This document shows, one piece after another, positions 1 to 9,955 of a stretch of 64,000 nucleotides of DNA. This DNA comes from Plantago ovata (lineage: Eukaryota > Streptophyta > Magnoliopsida > Lamiales > Plantaginaceae): the NCBI GenBank assembly GCA_028274465.1, contig CM051457.1:65818496-65882495 (forward strand), in the 5' to 3' direction. Within the stretch, counting starts at the first letter, position 1. Each line of letters begins with the position of its first letter. The notes under the pieces were generated by a model, which made no database searches, was not told where the DNA came from, and saw only the letters and a program-made list of their open reading frames with translations. The translations under genes were made by a program, and so were the position numbers.

Positions 1-744
1 TAACCGGAAGGGATTTCTGTCAGTCAACGTGCTTGGGGTATGTGACAAGGACATGAAGTTCATATATGTATTAACGGGGTGGGAAGGATCTGCTGCCGAT
101 AGTCGAGTGCTTCGTGATGCAATGAACCGGACAGATGGGGCATTCTCTGTTCCTAGAGGTAGGAACTATGCCTGTTAAGAACACATTCAAACGCCGTTCA
201 GTTTATTGCAAGCTGTTCTTTATACAACATGTTTGAAATTTAACTTGATTTCATTTAATGTGTAGGTTACTACTACCTTGTTGATGTCGGCTACATGAAT
301 GCACCCGGTTTTCTCCCCCCTTTCCGGAAGACAAGGTATCACTTGAAGGAGTGGGAGGATTCAAATATGCGCCCTAAAACACCGAAGGAGTACTTCAATC
401 TGAAGCACTCACAAGCCAGGAATGTGATTGAGAGGGCTTGGGGCCTTCTAAAGAAGAGATTCGGGATCCTTCGATCCAACTCTCACTACCCTTTGGACAC
501 CCAGAATGATATCATATTAGCTTGCTGCCTCATACACAACTTTGTAAGGATTAGGAAGAGCGATGATGAGTGGCTTTGCAAGGAGAAGACTGATGAGCTC
601 CCTGAGGGGGGGTTTGAGGAAGTGGACGTAGATCCAAATCACTATGCCGCCACTAGAGCGATCCCTGATCCAAATCCCATTGATGTCTTAAGGAAGTGTC
701 CTGAGTTGAAGCAATTTCGCCGAACTCGGGCTGAGAGGATGTAG
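1..744 (+). CDS. PIF/Harbinger transposase, 3' part (DDE_Tnp_4 nuclease)
   Basis: The gene enters from the left edge. Exon 1 runs to 158 and exon 2 is 266-744. The GT (159) and AG (ends 265) borders join in frame to give PRG-YYYLVDVGYMN. Known family features visible: GSAADSRVL, the D of LVDVGY, the E of NVIERAWGLLKKRF (second and third catalytic acidic residues of HARBI1-like nucleases), and the C-terminal ACCLIHNFVR. The first catalytic Asp lies outside the window. No stop or frameshift is seen in the visible part. Such proteins cut and move PIF/Harbinger elements in the nucleus and need a Myb-like partner, which follows downstream on the same strand. Whether the whole gene is intact cannot be judged. 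Confidence 0.9.
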
Positions 745-1133
745 TTTGGATGGAAGAAGAGATATGCGTTGAGGCATCTAGGGAATGAATGATTTTCCAC
801 ACGGAGCGATCTACGAAATGAATTGGTTTATATTTGGATTGTTGCAGTAATGGGACCTATTCTGTCTATCCGAGTACTTTCCCCGCTTGTGTCGATGGCG
901 ATCTATTCGGTGTTTTATTTGCTCTAGTAATATTTGGTATCTGTCTATGTGTCCAATAACATATAACTGGTTCGAGACATTTCTAAGGATATGATTAGTT
1001 GATATGGAATTTCTCTTCATTTGATTGAATTATATGTCATGATCTGAACTCGTGTTTGAATTATCTACCATAAACTTAGTTGCATTTTCCTCTTACTCAT
1101 TTGAAATCTGACCGGAATTCAATTCTTTTGTAG
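745..1133. other. Spacer between Harbinger transposase and Myb-like gene
   Basis: AT-rich spacer of about 390 bases with no coding frame of note. It presumably holds the transposase 3' UTR and the promoter or leader of the Myb-like gene. No terminal inverted repeat was recognised here. Confidence 0.5.
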
Positions 1134-2389
1134 ATGGACTCAAGTGAATACGCCCTCAACTTTGGCAACACTCCAGAAGCCCCGACCCCATTTCTGGATA
1201 CCCCTAGCCAGCAGTTTGAAATAGTTATGGAAACTCAAGAACAACCTGTCGACAATCCACCAGTTGGAACGATGCAGACCAACGCAAGGAAAGGAAGGGG
1301 CCCCAGAAAGGCCCCCGAAGGCGAACCGAAGAAGAAGAACAGGAAATGGACTATTGAAGAAGAGGTCGTCTTGATCGAAGGAATGCGGAAGGCCAAGCTG
1401 TCTGGCCTCAAAAGTGATCAAGGTTTCCGTGTAGGTGGTCTCAACTTCATACAGACGTACTTGCAGATGAAGCTGCCTGGTTGCGGTCTAATGGTGTGTC
1501 CTCACATCACAAACCAACTGCGTCAGTGAAGAGACAAGCACAAGGAGATCTTGATGATCAAGTCCCGGAGCGGTAATGCATGGAGTGACACGTTGAAGAA
1601 CTTCTCTGAATGTCCACCAGAGATATGGTCCAAGATAACCAAGGTAAAAGCATATTTAGAAGTTATCTCATGCTATATGTTTTGTGGTGCATTATTTTTG
1701 ATTAAGTGAGATTGATTTTGACAGGACTACCCTAAGATGGGAGGTTTGAAGGATTTCTCTTGGAACTACTTCAATGACTGGTGTGATATATTTGGCACAT
1801 ACATAGCTACCGGTAAGAGGTCGAAGGCTTTCGGGCAAGGTCTGAACAAGATTCTGGCAGGGGATAGGTTCGCCACTGTTTCTGATGATCTGGACATTGG
1901 TTACGATTTGAATGCGGATGACCTGGATGGCGAAGTTAACATGCCCGCTGATCAGACGTTGACGGATAACGAGAAGCCTTCGCCAAATATTCAGGAGAAA
2001 ACCACAAGGACTTGCATCCCTGATTTCTGTGAAGGAAATGTGGTCCCCAAGAAGAGAAAAATGAGGTACAAAACTGAGATTTATACCGCATTTGTTGCTA
2101 TGATGGAAGGATTTATTAGTGTGAGCAAGGAAGCCTCACTACTCTCCGTGTTCCAATGTTTGGGAGTACCAATCAACTTGCTGCTGAAGATCTCTCCAAA
2201 GAGATGGATGAGATGAATTCAATTCTAAATAGCTTTCGAGGACTGACATCTGAGTACCGAGTCCCAATTGGCCTGAAGCTTGCTCAAAATGGCACCTTGA
2301 GAAAGTACTTTCTGAGGATGAACTCGGCTGATAAGTTCACGTACTTGCAGATTGCGATTTCGGAGGTGGACGGTGAGAAATGTTCCTAA
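1134..2389 (+). pseudogene. Harbinger Myb/SANT-like accessory protein, broken
   Basis: Exon 1 is 1134-1643 and exon 2 starts at 1725 after a GT-AG intron; the join reads SKITK-DYPKMGG. The N-terminal region is followed by a basic stretch (PKKKNRKWTIEEEVVLIEGM) that opens a Myb/SANT-like DNA-binding domain. Later come W-x-D..FGTYIATGKRSKAFGQG and the C-terminal AEDLSKEMDEMNSIL region typical of these plant proteins. Two lesions are visible: an in-frame TGA at 1527-1529 (context QLRQ*RDKHKE, probably a former Trp) and a frameshift near 2145-2160, after which the protein continues in another frame to 2389. Known role in the family: binds element ends and helps import the transposase. Function now is unlikely. 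Confidence 0.8.
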
Positions 2390-2945
2390 GCAGCGGGGGG
2401 AGCACAGTGTCGGTTACTATGTCGTCAATGATCGTAATTTGGACTGCCATTGGGAGGTTGATATTTTGTTTTCCCATTGAACAGGTGAGTAAGTGTTTCA
2501 TCTATCTGTTCTACCCTCTCTATGTTGCTCCAAAATATGGAGGCGCTGTGTTGGATTAGTTCTTTTAATTACCGTCGATTTCGAATGTGTTGTAATTGTG
2601 AAAGACCTTAACATTTTGTGACCCGGAATTTGCAACATTTATTGAATTAGCATTCGCGGTGGTGTATTTATTGATTTCGAAGCGGAGTTGTATGTTTTCC
2701 TAAGGTCCTTATTTTTTGATTATGCTGTGACAATTAGTAGACGGTAAATAAAGGTGTACCATTAACTTCCTTCTCTCACTTCGTTACACGTGGGAAATAA
2801 AGACAACTACTAAATTAAGCTACGACAAACTCTATAAGGACAACAACGGCACTAATCCATACTAGAACTGGAACAGATTTCTTGTGGCGAAAGAAGTTAA
2901 TCTGGGAATATAGCTCGATATTCATTTTTCCTCCTTGATGACCCT
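2390..2945. other. Non-coding spacer
   Basis: About 550 bases downstream of the Myb-like pseudogene. No coding frame, RNA gene or clear Harbinger right end (TIR plus TTA target site) was recognised. Confidence 0.4.
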
Positions 2946-3932
2946 TCAAATAAGCTTGGAAACAAACTCCTCCTTGTGCGATGGAGTGCTGCCACTCGAA
3001 GATCCGTCCGGGGAAGTCACAAAGTCCCAAACAATCTCTCTTTTAGCCGCACTCTTCTCCGCACTAGCCTTCCGTGCTGCAATCCACTGCTCTTCAGTTC
3101 CCATTTCAAAGCCCGGGGAGCTCAGAGTTGGTGAGGAAAAACGCATCTTGAAAGGTGAATCCGGCGAAGATATGCCAATGTTCCAGCTGGGACCCCCCAT
3201 CCCAACAATCCGACCGAATTCGGAATCTAGAGCATTGATGGCAGAGTCAGTTTCGAGCACAGCACCCCAGGAAGCCAACGGGGCGGGGGAGTTAGGTAGC
3301 TGAGCCGGGAACTTATCAAGTTCAAAGGTTGGTGGAATTTTCACGCGGCTTTCCTCCGTCAAGTCCTCGGTGTCTTCAACAACTAGCTCTTGTTCGACGT
3401 ACTTTCCAAGAGGTCCATCAAAGATCAAGGAAAGCTCATGGAAGAGAGGGTCGACAAACAAGAAGTACCAGCTGCAACGATCATCTAACTGCATGGAAAA
3501 CATTTGCAAGGTTAGTTTGTTATATTAACATATTGTACGTGTAAAGTTGAATTGTAGTTAGGGTACGAAAGAACTTGCCTTCAGAGCTTTCTCCCACTGT
3601 CCATCATTTCCTTCAAACTTGCCGAGCTTGGAGTTGAATTTTAGTTCAGCGTGGTTAAGCATTCTCTGAGTCACCACATGTCGGCGGTGGAGATCATATA
3701 GGATATCCATGATCTGAGCAGGGGTATATGTCTTCTTGAACTTGTACTTGAGAGCAAACACTACAATCGTCACCCCAAAGTCGATATGTGTTGGCCAGTC
3801 CCAGGTCTTGGGATCACTGGCAAGTTAAGCAAGGGCCTCGACAACATACTCGACATGGCTTTTCGGGAGAGTGGACTTGTAGAACAAGAGTGAGAGAGCT
3901 CGGAGAGTGGACTGGCTTGGTTTTCCTTCCAT
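2946..3932 (-). pseudogene. Small-protein family member 1 (paralogue of the 7.9-kb gene), one stop
   Basis: Two exons on the minus strand: 3932-3579 (118 codons from ATG) and 3488-2946 (ends in TAA), joined in frame. The intron 3578-3489 starts with GC (AAG|GCAAGT) and ends with CAG, so it looks like a GC-AG intron. Exon 1 has WDWPTHIDFG, YKFKKTYTPAQIMDILY and DLHRRHVVTQRML; exon 2 starts LDDRCSWYFLFVDPLFHEL, followed by an acidic, Ser/Pro-rich tail. The same layout (W-P-x-I, Y-K-F-x-x-x-Y, L-x-x-R-H, then W-Y..EL-x-x-IF) recurs in the gene at 7909-8682. I do not recognise the family. Codon 36 is TAA (3827-3825), so the full protein cannot be made unless this is a sequencing error. Confidence 0.6.
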
Positions 3933-4044
3933 GGGGGGAGGGGGGAGAAATGTTTGTCAAGAGTGGTTGATGTAAGTTGAATATTTAAATTAGCTTGTTA
4001 TTTGTAGATGGAGTGTTGGGAAGAAGAACTTGTAATGTGGAGCT

Positions 4045-4051
4045 ATTTATA
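4045..4051 (-). promoter_or_regulatory. TATA box of the 3.9-kb gene
   Basis: TATAAAT on the minus strand, about 115 bases upstream of the ATG at 3932. Spacing matches the other genes of the cluster, each of which has a TATA box 62-115 bases before its start. Confidence 0.55.
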
Positions 4052-4601
4052 GAGCATTATATCAGTTTGCATGGACTTGACACTCATAAATGAATGACAA
4101 CCACCTACTGTTAACTGCCATAATTCATCCTCTTTTTTTTAACTTGTAGTTGGTTGCTTGAATGTATTCTACAAGTTAGTAGTCTACTCACCGAAAGAGC
4201 TCGATCCTTAAAGTATAACTTGGCGAGTACGTTAGATAGTAGTAATCAACAACGCCAATGGAGTCAAATAAAATCTAACCTTCTAATAATACATTTTGTT
4301 TCGTTGAAGTTACTATGATATCTACAAGTGAACTCATTTTACAAGGACGCTATCATAGGGACACATCATTTGACAAGACATCGATAATGCATAGACCAAC
4401 AAGGCAACAAGCCAACCACAGTTTAACAACACACAAATAATTGTTAAGGAAAGTTGTCTTACCATCCGATTACATTCATCCAAAAAAAAGAGAACGAACT
4501 AACATAGGCAGAAATGAAAATAAGTCTTAAGGATTACAAAGCACATATTAGACAGTCTAGTTCTTAATTTAAAAGGGCCTAATTCAAGGTGCATCTACCC
4601 A
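4052..4601. other. Intergenic, no gene seen
   Basis: AT-rich DNA between the promoter of the minus-strand gene at 3932 and the 3' end of the PB1-like gene. No coding frame, RNA gene or repeat was recognised. Confidence 0.4.
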
Positions 4602-5320
4602 CTAAACCTCCTCCACTTTAACACGAACAGCCGGTGCGCCATTTGGTTTGTCCAATTCATCCTCGGTGACACCAGCCAACTCAAACTTACCCGGTAGTGG
4701 ATTGTTAAGTGGCATCATGAAGCTTTCACTTGTAGCAAAGTCCCAGAAGTCACCTTCCTGTAGAGGAACACGGGGCTTCTTCGATGTATCAATGTACCAG
4801 CTTTCACCAAAAGCTTCTCTCCTGGCCAGCTCTCGGGCTCCGGTGTCCATCCTAACCTCATGCATCTGAGTGGCCTCGGTGTAGTAAGCAAAGGCACTGA
4901 AGTTGCGAGACAATTTAGGGACCCGATCAGGCAGGGAGTAGTACACGGTTCTAATATTGTTCCCCTCCGGATAAGTCCTGTAGTCAGCATCCTGGCCGTA
5001 AATCCTAACAATCCAGCGGCTATGAGCATCGCAATTCTCCCACATTTGGACAAGGGAAAATTCACTGTCCAAAGGCTTCAATCCGACTGGGGGGTTGGCC
5101 TCCGGATGAGAGTAAGCATGGTACCAGAACCGAGCCGGCAGCGTAGTCTCAAGTAGCATCATCTCAATAGCAAGGCAGAGCTCGGCAAGGGAGTAGTTCT
5201 CTGGGTCCACATTGTGGATGTAGTGGGTCCAGCCACCAAGATACTCCAAGTCCCCCGTTGTTGCCCCATGCCAACGGCCCCCAATCTTCAGCTCAATTGT
5301 GCGCAGATAGTCAGGGATCC
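4602..5320 (-). CDS. PB1-like domain protein, main exon
   Basis: Open minus-strand frame from about 5320 (acceptor CGCAG|GG) to the stop at 4602. It reads IPDYLRTIELKIGGRWHG, then YLGGWTHYIHNVDPENYSLAEL and later DSEFSLVQMWENC and WIVRIYG. The pattern of I-x-GG-x-W/F, Y-x-GG, a V-D-P-E-x-x-S-L-x-E-L segment and a hydrophobic IVRIYG strand matches the plant PB1-like domain found at the N-terminus of many Mutator-derived and orphan plant proteins. The rest is Pro-rich and acidic, with no transposase domain. The first exon and start are not resolved: frame phase requires one upstream base from another exon, and an ATG in the 5' extension gives no clear domain. No stop occurs in this exon. Neighbours are GRF and family-1 genes, suggesting a co-inherited cluster. 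Confidence 0.55.
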
Positions 5321-5600
5321 CTGCGTTCGGGAAAAAAACGCGTATCTTAGTTAGTTTCAAACAGTAATCAGACGCATATTTGTTCAAACGATTGACGAAA
5401 TACGAGAGTGCTACGTAAATATATACTAGGTTTATATACGACAATGTACGGATAATCGAACAAGGTAAATCGAGGCAATCATGACAATTGTGCTCTTATG
5501 GGCTACTATTGTACACAAGAAATGGAGCTGCTAACACCACTGGATCAACATAGAGTTTTAAAAAAGCCCACCCCATATTGTGTCATCCTTCTGTTGGTTT

Positions 5601-5626
5601 TTTTGGAGGGAAGCTTCCCTCCAAAA
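5601..5626. repeat. Perfect 26-bp palindrome in GRF gene A promoter
   Basis: Arms TTTTGGAGGG and CCCTCCAAAA flank a central AAGCTT, with no mismatch. It lies about 60 bases upstream of the TATA box of GRF gene A. The left arm is repeated as a single copy at 9119-9128 in the promoter of GRF gene C, which suggests a shared protein-binding site. Confidence 0.6.
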
Positions 5627-5686
5627 GTCCACACCCAATTACAGAGTATGGTAGGTGGAAGCCTACTTCCTTCCCTTATATAAGAC

Positions 5687-5693
5687 CATGTTT
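5687..5693 (+). promoter_or_regulatory. TATA box of GRF gene A
   Basis: TATATAA in a C/T-rich context, 53-59 bases upstream of the ATG at 5746. This is a typical plant TATA position given a leader of about 30 bases. Confidence 0.6.
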
Positions 5694-5745
5694 GGACCCA
5701 AATAGCATCTTCATCACACACAATTTAAAGAATCAATTAAAAAAA

Positions 5746-6212
5746 ATGGCTGCTACAAAATACACTTGCGGTTCTGAGTTGGTAATCGACTACGAGTGGG
5801 ACCTCGAAAATCCCGGGCGTCGATTTGAGAAATATTTGTTGTATAAGGTTTTTCCTCAATTCGGCACAAATGTATTTTGGGGTATTATTATACCTAATTG
5901 TTATCTAACTTATTGATTCTTATGTCAAAGCTTCCCGGAGGATGCGACTACAAAGAGTGGATCGATCCACAGCCGAACCGACGAACTGCTGACTTCATCA
6001 ACAACTTAGTTCGGGAAAGGCAGGAACTCCGAAACATGGAGAAGATGCTCCGATGGAAATTATGGATGCTAGAGATTGGACCAGAGGCAAGAGAGGAAAT
6101 GAGGCAGCAGAGGATTGATTTGAGAGCTCGTATGCTCGAATGGGCAGCAGAAGCTCATGCACTGCGCGAGTTTGATGATATGACTGGTGGATCAAATAAC
6201 AGTCTGGAGTAG
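5746..6212 (+). CDS. GRF-type zinc-finger protein A (intact)
   Basis: Two exons, 5746-5847 and 5931-6212, joined in phase 0 through a GT-AG intron, giving 127 residues. The GRF core is split by the intron as in its two neighbours: YTCGSELVI, NPGRRFEKY, then GGCDYKEWID. GRF fingers (known from NEIL3, TOP3A and APE2) bind single-stranded DNA; many small plant copies have unknown roles. This copy has Tyr where the third Cys is expected (RRFEKY instead of F-x-x-C), so metal binding may be weak. After the finger comes a charged, probably coiled-coil tail with many Glu, Arg and Met residues. The ATG at 5746 is the first after the TATA box. No stop is present; it is the only intact two-exon gene of the cluster. 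Confidence 0.7.
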
Positions 6213-6717
6213 GCGTAATATTTAGAAGACGAGATCTTTTAGGATCTGTTATCATTACCGAATAGAAAAAAAATTCCAAAATCAGCCATTCTAGTCTATT
6301 AATGTATTATTTAGCATTGACGACTTATGTTTTCAGACAAACGTTGTCATTTTATCGTCTCTCAGTGTTATGACAGTCGGTTATATCGAATATTAGATTA
6401 AGAATTGCTAGTTGCACTCTAAATCGTTTAAGAATCGTATCGCCGACATCGAACTTATCGTAAACAATAAAGACTATGAGCCAACCACCACATCTAATGA
6501 AGGAGATTTGGTGGTTTGAATATACTATTTGGCTTTGACCAAATCTATAGGCAATTAAATGATCTGTGCATTGTTTCACATCACAATTTGTCACCTTTTC
6601 TCCATATCTTCTTCTATGGTACACTCAAAGGCCTAGGCTGTCTATTCCACCCTACTCCAACTACATACCTTCCATTGATTAGATTGAACAGTATTGAAGG
6701 GAAATTGGAGGGTGGTA
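6213..6717. other. Spacer between GRF genes A and B
   Basis: About 500 bases with no gene recognised. The right end grades into the promoter of GRF gene B. Confidence 0.4.
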
Positions 6718-6725
6718 TTGGCGCC
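6718..6725. promoter_or_regulatory. E2F-like site, GRF gene B promoter
   Basis: TTGGCGCC, about 45 bases upstream of the TATA box at 6769-6776. It matches the core of the plant E2F consensus (TTTSSCGC). A related TGGCGCCA lies at 9134-9141 before GRF gene C. Function is inferred from the motif only. Confidence 0.4.
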
Positions 6726-6768
6726 ATTTCTTAGTATTACAATAGGTTGTGCCACCTTTGTTTGGGCT

Positions 6769-6776
6769 TATATATA
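6769..6776 (+). promoter_or_regulatory. TATA box of GRF gene B
   Basis: TATATATA, 74-81 bases upstream of the ATG at 6850. An in-frame ATG at 6787 is only 11 bases from the TATA box, which argues that translation starts at 6850. Confidence 0.55.
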
Positions 6777-6849
6777 GCCATGCAACATGTCACAAACCAA
6801 CACCAACACATTCACATTAGCAAATATACTTGGCAGAGTCAAAGAAACA

Positions 6850-7331
6850 ATGCCTCCACCACACACATGCGGCAACGAGCTCTTCACCTACACGGTTTGG
6901 CATCCAACAACTCCGGGAAGGAGGATTCAGCAATGTGCGCGTTACGCGGTAATAGTTGGATCTATTTTTCACCGTTACATTTAAAAAGTCATATAAAAGT
7001 TGAGCCTACTCGATTATTTGGATTGAATTGTCTAACAACTTTTGTCTCCTAATTTTTTATATTGCAGCTTGAAGACGGTTGCAAATACCGAGAGTAGATT
7101 GATCCTCCACTGACGGAGCACTATCGCATCTGCATGGCCAACCTCCTCATCGAACAAACAATAATGAGGTGTGAATTGATCCAGCTCCGGGGCCTTGTCC
7201 ATCAAATGGAGGAGCAGATCATTCAAAGCAACTACTCAAGCATGGAATTGAGTGATCGGCTGCCTCACCTAGCAGACGACTTGGGCAAAATGAAAATGGA
7301 CGAGGCAGGGCCGTCTGGTACCAAGGAATAG
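6850..7331 (+). pseudogene. GRF-type zinc-finger protein B, one stop
   Basis: Exons 6850-6948 and 7068-7331 join in phase 0 by a GT-AG intron at the same place in the finger as in GRF A. Finger residues: HTCGNELFTYT, TPGRRIQQCARY, then DGCKYRE. Codon TAG at 7095-7097 stands exactly where the conserved Trp of the W-x-D end of the finger is expected (YRE*IDPP; in A it is YKEWIDP), so a TGG to TAG change is likely. The frame stays open after it for 78 codons: NLLIEQTIMRCELIQLRG and a likely coiled coil. Single lesion, otherwise well preserved. Start chosen from TATA spacing; 6787 is an alternative. Confidence 0.65.
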
Positions 7332-7813
7332 CCCTGAACACCTTCCTTCAGCCCCGACTGATTCTACAATTATCGTAACTTTAAATTTATGCAAAGAATG
7401 TACGACTAGTTACTCGCCCTAAGCGAGGCTGTCTAAGTTAGTTTAAATTTCCCTTTCTTGTTAAGATCAGTTCAACAAGTACCCATGTACTTCGAATCGT
7501 TTTTACCTTTTACATTAATGAAAATGCAGTTGGGGTTTGCTCGTCCATTAAACACTACTATTGACACCGATTCAAATTACAAAAAAAAGACTATAAACTA
7601 CATCGTGACTAAAACAACGAAATGAATATAAGCACAACGTAAAGGAATGTACAAGAACGGGGAACTCAAACTAAACGTTTATGATAAATCCATGTCCATT
7701 CATTTTTTACTGCCCGATAACAAACGTATCATTAATGCACCCCAATCATCAATTGTAGGAGGTGGTTGAGTTTCATTAAGGCAACATAACCTTAGCTTAT
7801 AGGACAAATAACC
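7332..7813. other. Spacer upstream of the 7.9-kb gene
   Basis: AT-rich DNA with no coding frame of note. Confidence 0.4.
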
Positions 7814-7820
7814 TATAAAT
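7814..7820 (+). promoter_or_regulatory. TATA box of the 7.9-kb gene
   Basis: TATAAAT, about 90 bases upstream of the ATG at 7909. Confidence 0.5.
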
Positions 7821-7908
7821 TGCCCTTCCTATCATCCAATTACTCAACACTACCAGATTCCAACACACCCTATTCCTTTCTTGCTCCAAAAAGAAAAACC
7901 AAAAACAA

Positions 7909-8682
7909 ATGTCCCCTTCTGATGTTGCTAGGTTTGCTGCCACTCGTTTGCAAGATCATGAGTGGTACGACCTATTCGTCCCGAAGGATCATGTTGAATT
8001 CCTAACCATTTCACTCGAGCGGATGGCAGCAGGCCCCCAACCCCTTTGAAAATGGCCGGAAGATATCTTGTACGGGGTTAACACCTGCATCTACAAGATA
8101 AATGACAGGTTCAAAAGGCGCTACAATGTTATGGATGTTGCCAAGGCCATCAACAGTCTATGGCAGCGCCACACAATCTTGGAGTGGATGCGGAAAGCAA
8201 CTCCACTAGTTTGGTGTGCCTTCGAGAACAAGTTCATCGGGAAAGACGAGGTGTGGGACAAAGTGCTTCAGGTGATGAATTTAAGTTACCGATTTCAATA
8301 TTTTTAACCACTTAATAGATAAGTCAAATTTTTACTAACAATACTTCATTCATTTTTACGTAAAAAGGAAGAAGAGCGTGCTATATGGTACTACAACGGA
8401 GGGGATCCAATGTGGTATGAGCTCGAAGCAATTTTTGGGGATATGACTTTCGAACGCAACAAGTATTGGTGGCCCTTTATCCCAGATCCAACTACACCAG
8501 GTTCACATGGATCTAGTTCGAGGCGATATGCCACTAGTGGATCAAGTGCAACTTCGATCTCTCCAGATTCTACTCGTCGCATCACCGATCTCTATTCCAA
8601 GGATTGGGAGAAATATCTCGGTGCAGAGGGAAACCCGAAGCCAGCTTACGCCCGGGAAATTGCCCCCAAGTATAACAAGTAG
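7909..8682 (+). pseudogene. Small-protein family member 2 (paralogue of the 3.9-kb gene), one stop
   Basis: Exons 7909-8271 and 8368-8682 join in phase 0 (GT-AG). Exon 1 contains DHEWYDLFV, then KWPEDILYGVNTCIYKI, RRYNVMDVAKAINSLWQRH and NKFIGKDEVWDKVLQ. Exon 2 begins EEERAIWYYNGGDPMWYEL followed by IFG and a Ser-rich, basic tail. Order and spacing of the W-P-x-I, Y-K, L-x-x-R-H, K-F-x-G..W-x-K-x-L and W-Y..EL-x-x-IF blocks match the minus-strand gene at 2946-3932, including the intron position. The family is not recognised. TGA at 8047-8049 (PL*KWPED) interrupts exon 1, close to the same relative place as the stop in the paralogue. The frame is otherwise open. Confidence 0.6.
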
Positions 8683-9118
8683 TCCAGCTTCATCAGACTT
8701 TTAGCTAAATGCAATTGTGATTTCGTTGTTTTTTTCTTTTCACGCCAAGAATGTAGAACTGATATCCCCCCTTACGGGGGACAGTTTAGTTATAATATGG
8801 ACGAACCATGTACGGTTGTCTTCTTGGCCTGAATGAGACAGTCTAATATAGGCTAACCTCCATTATGTTAAGCAACCTCAGTTAATGATCTAACTAATTT
8901 GGATATTGAGTTTATCGAGTCGATTGAATTAACGTGTTACGAAACATAAACTATTGGTATTAGGCCGCTTAATATGTATACTAAACTGACTTTATCTACC
9001 AAAATGCTAAAGTGACAAGACCCCTTGAAAATTGTACTACATCATACAAAACTCCAGCAACTCAAACAGCCAAACCTATATGGTCCTATGCTTACCTAGT
9101 CAATCTAATAAGAGGCAC
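8683..9118. other. Spacer upstream of GRF gene C
   Basis: About 430 bases with no gene recognised. Confidence 0.4.
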
Positions 9119-9191
9119 TTTTGGAGGGAAATCTGGCGCCAAAATACTTCCCTTCCCTCCCTTTTTTTGGCCCTAGCCAAACCTATTTATA
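9119..9191 (+). promoter_or_regulatory. Promoter of GRF gene C
   Basis: Contains TTTTGGAGGG (9119-9128, also an arm of the palindrome before gene A), an E2F-like TGGCGCCA (9134-9141, compare gene B), a C/T-rich run, and TATTTATA at 9184-9191, 57-64 bases before the ATG at 9248. Confidence 0.5.
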
Positions 9192-9247
9192 GCTCAATAC
9201 TCCACTAAGTTCTGATTCACAGCCACCAAGCAAGAAACCTAGCTACA

Positions 9248-9955
9248 ATGGATGACATCAACACCCCAAATGTGTGCGGCCCAATCCTAGCCAAGCCACT
9301 CTCACCGATAGCCGAAGAAATCAGCCCCAACATTGAAACTCCGACACCCGACCAGCTGAAAGATCCAATCCCCCTACAAGAACAGTCTTCCCCGACTTCC
9401 AATCCACCCCCGGGACTGTCTTTCACCTCTACCAATCCACCGGACCTGCCTATTCTCTCAGGCCCCGTAATCCTCATTAGCCCAGACTCTCCGGAACCTC
9501 TCCAGGACCTATGCAAATGTGGCCATCCATCGGTTTGCACCTCGAAATGGCGTGACAATGATAATCCCGTAAGGCGTTTCATCCAATGCAAGAACTTCAA
9601 GGTAACTTACTCCTCCAAAACTGTAAACAAGGGAAGAGAGGAGTTATAAAAAGTCGGTTTCGTCTTACTAAGTACGACTGTTATATTTGTTGTCTTTAAA
9701 CAGAAGGAAGGAGGCTGCGACTTCTTCCAGTGGTCTGACCCTCCAGTCCACTAGCGCTACAAGGAGGTCCTGAATACTCTTTTCAAGGGCCAAGTGAGCT
9801 TGAGAAAAGAAATTGCTACTCTCCGTTGCAAGATCGCAAGGATGGAAATGAAGAAAGCTTTTAAGAAGAGGAGGGAGCAGGCCAGAATGATGGCAGAGAT
9901 GGAGGCAGAGGAGGATCGTGTGTTCAACAACAATGGCGACGAGCCGGCCATGTAG
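9248..9955 (+). pseudogene. GRF-type zinc-finger protein C, one stop
   Basis: Exons 9248-9601 and 9704-9955 join in phase 0 (GT-AG), with the intron again inside the finger. The N-terminal 75 residues are a Pro-rich, probably disordered segment absent from A and B. The finger is the most complete of the three: LCKCGHPSVCTSKW, NPVRRFIQCKNFK, then GGCDFFQWSDPP, with all Cys and the W-x-D end. TAG at 9752-9754 follows five codons after WSD (DPPVH*RYKEV). The downstream frame is open to 9955 and predicts a charged helix (KEIATLRCKIARMEMKKAF). A GRF finger plus coiled-coil tail is the shared layout of the three genes. Confidence 0.65.
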
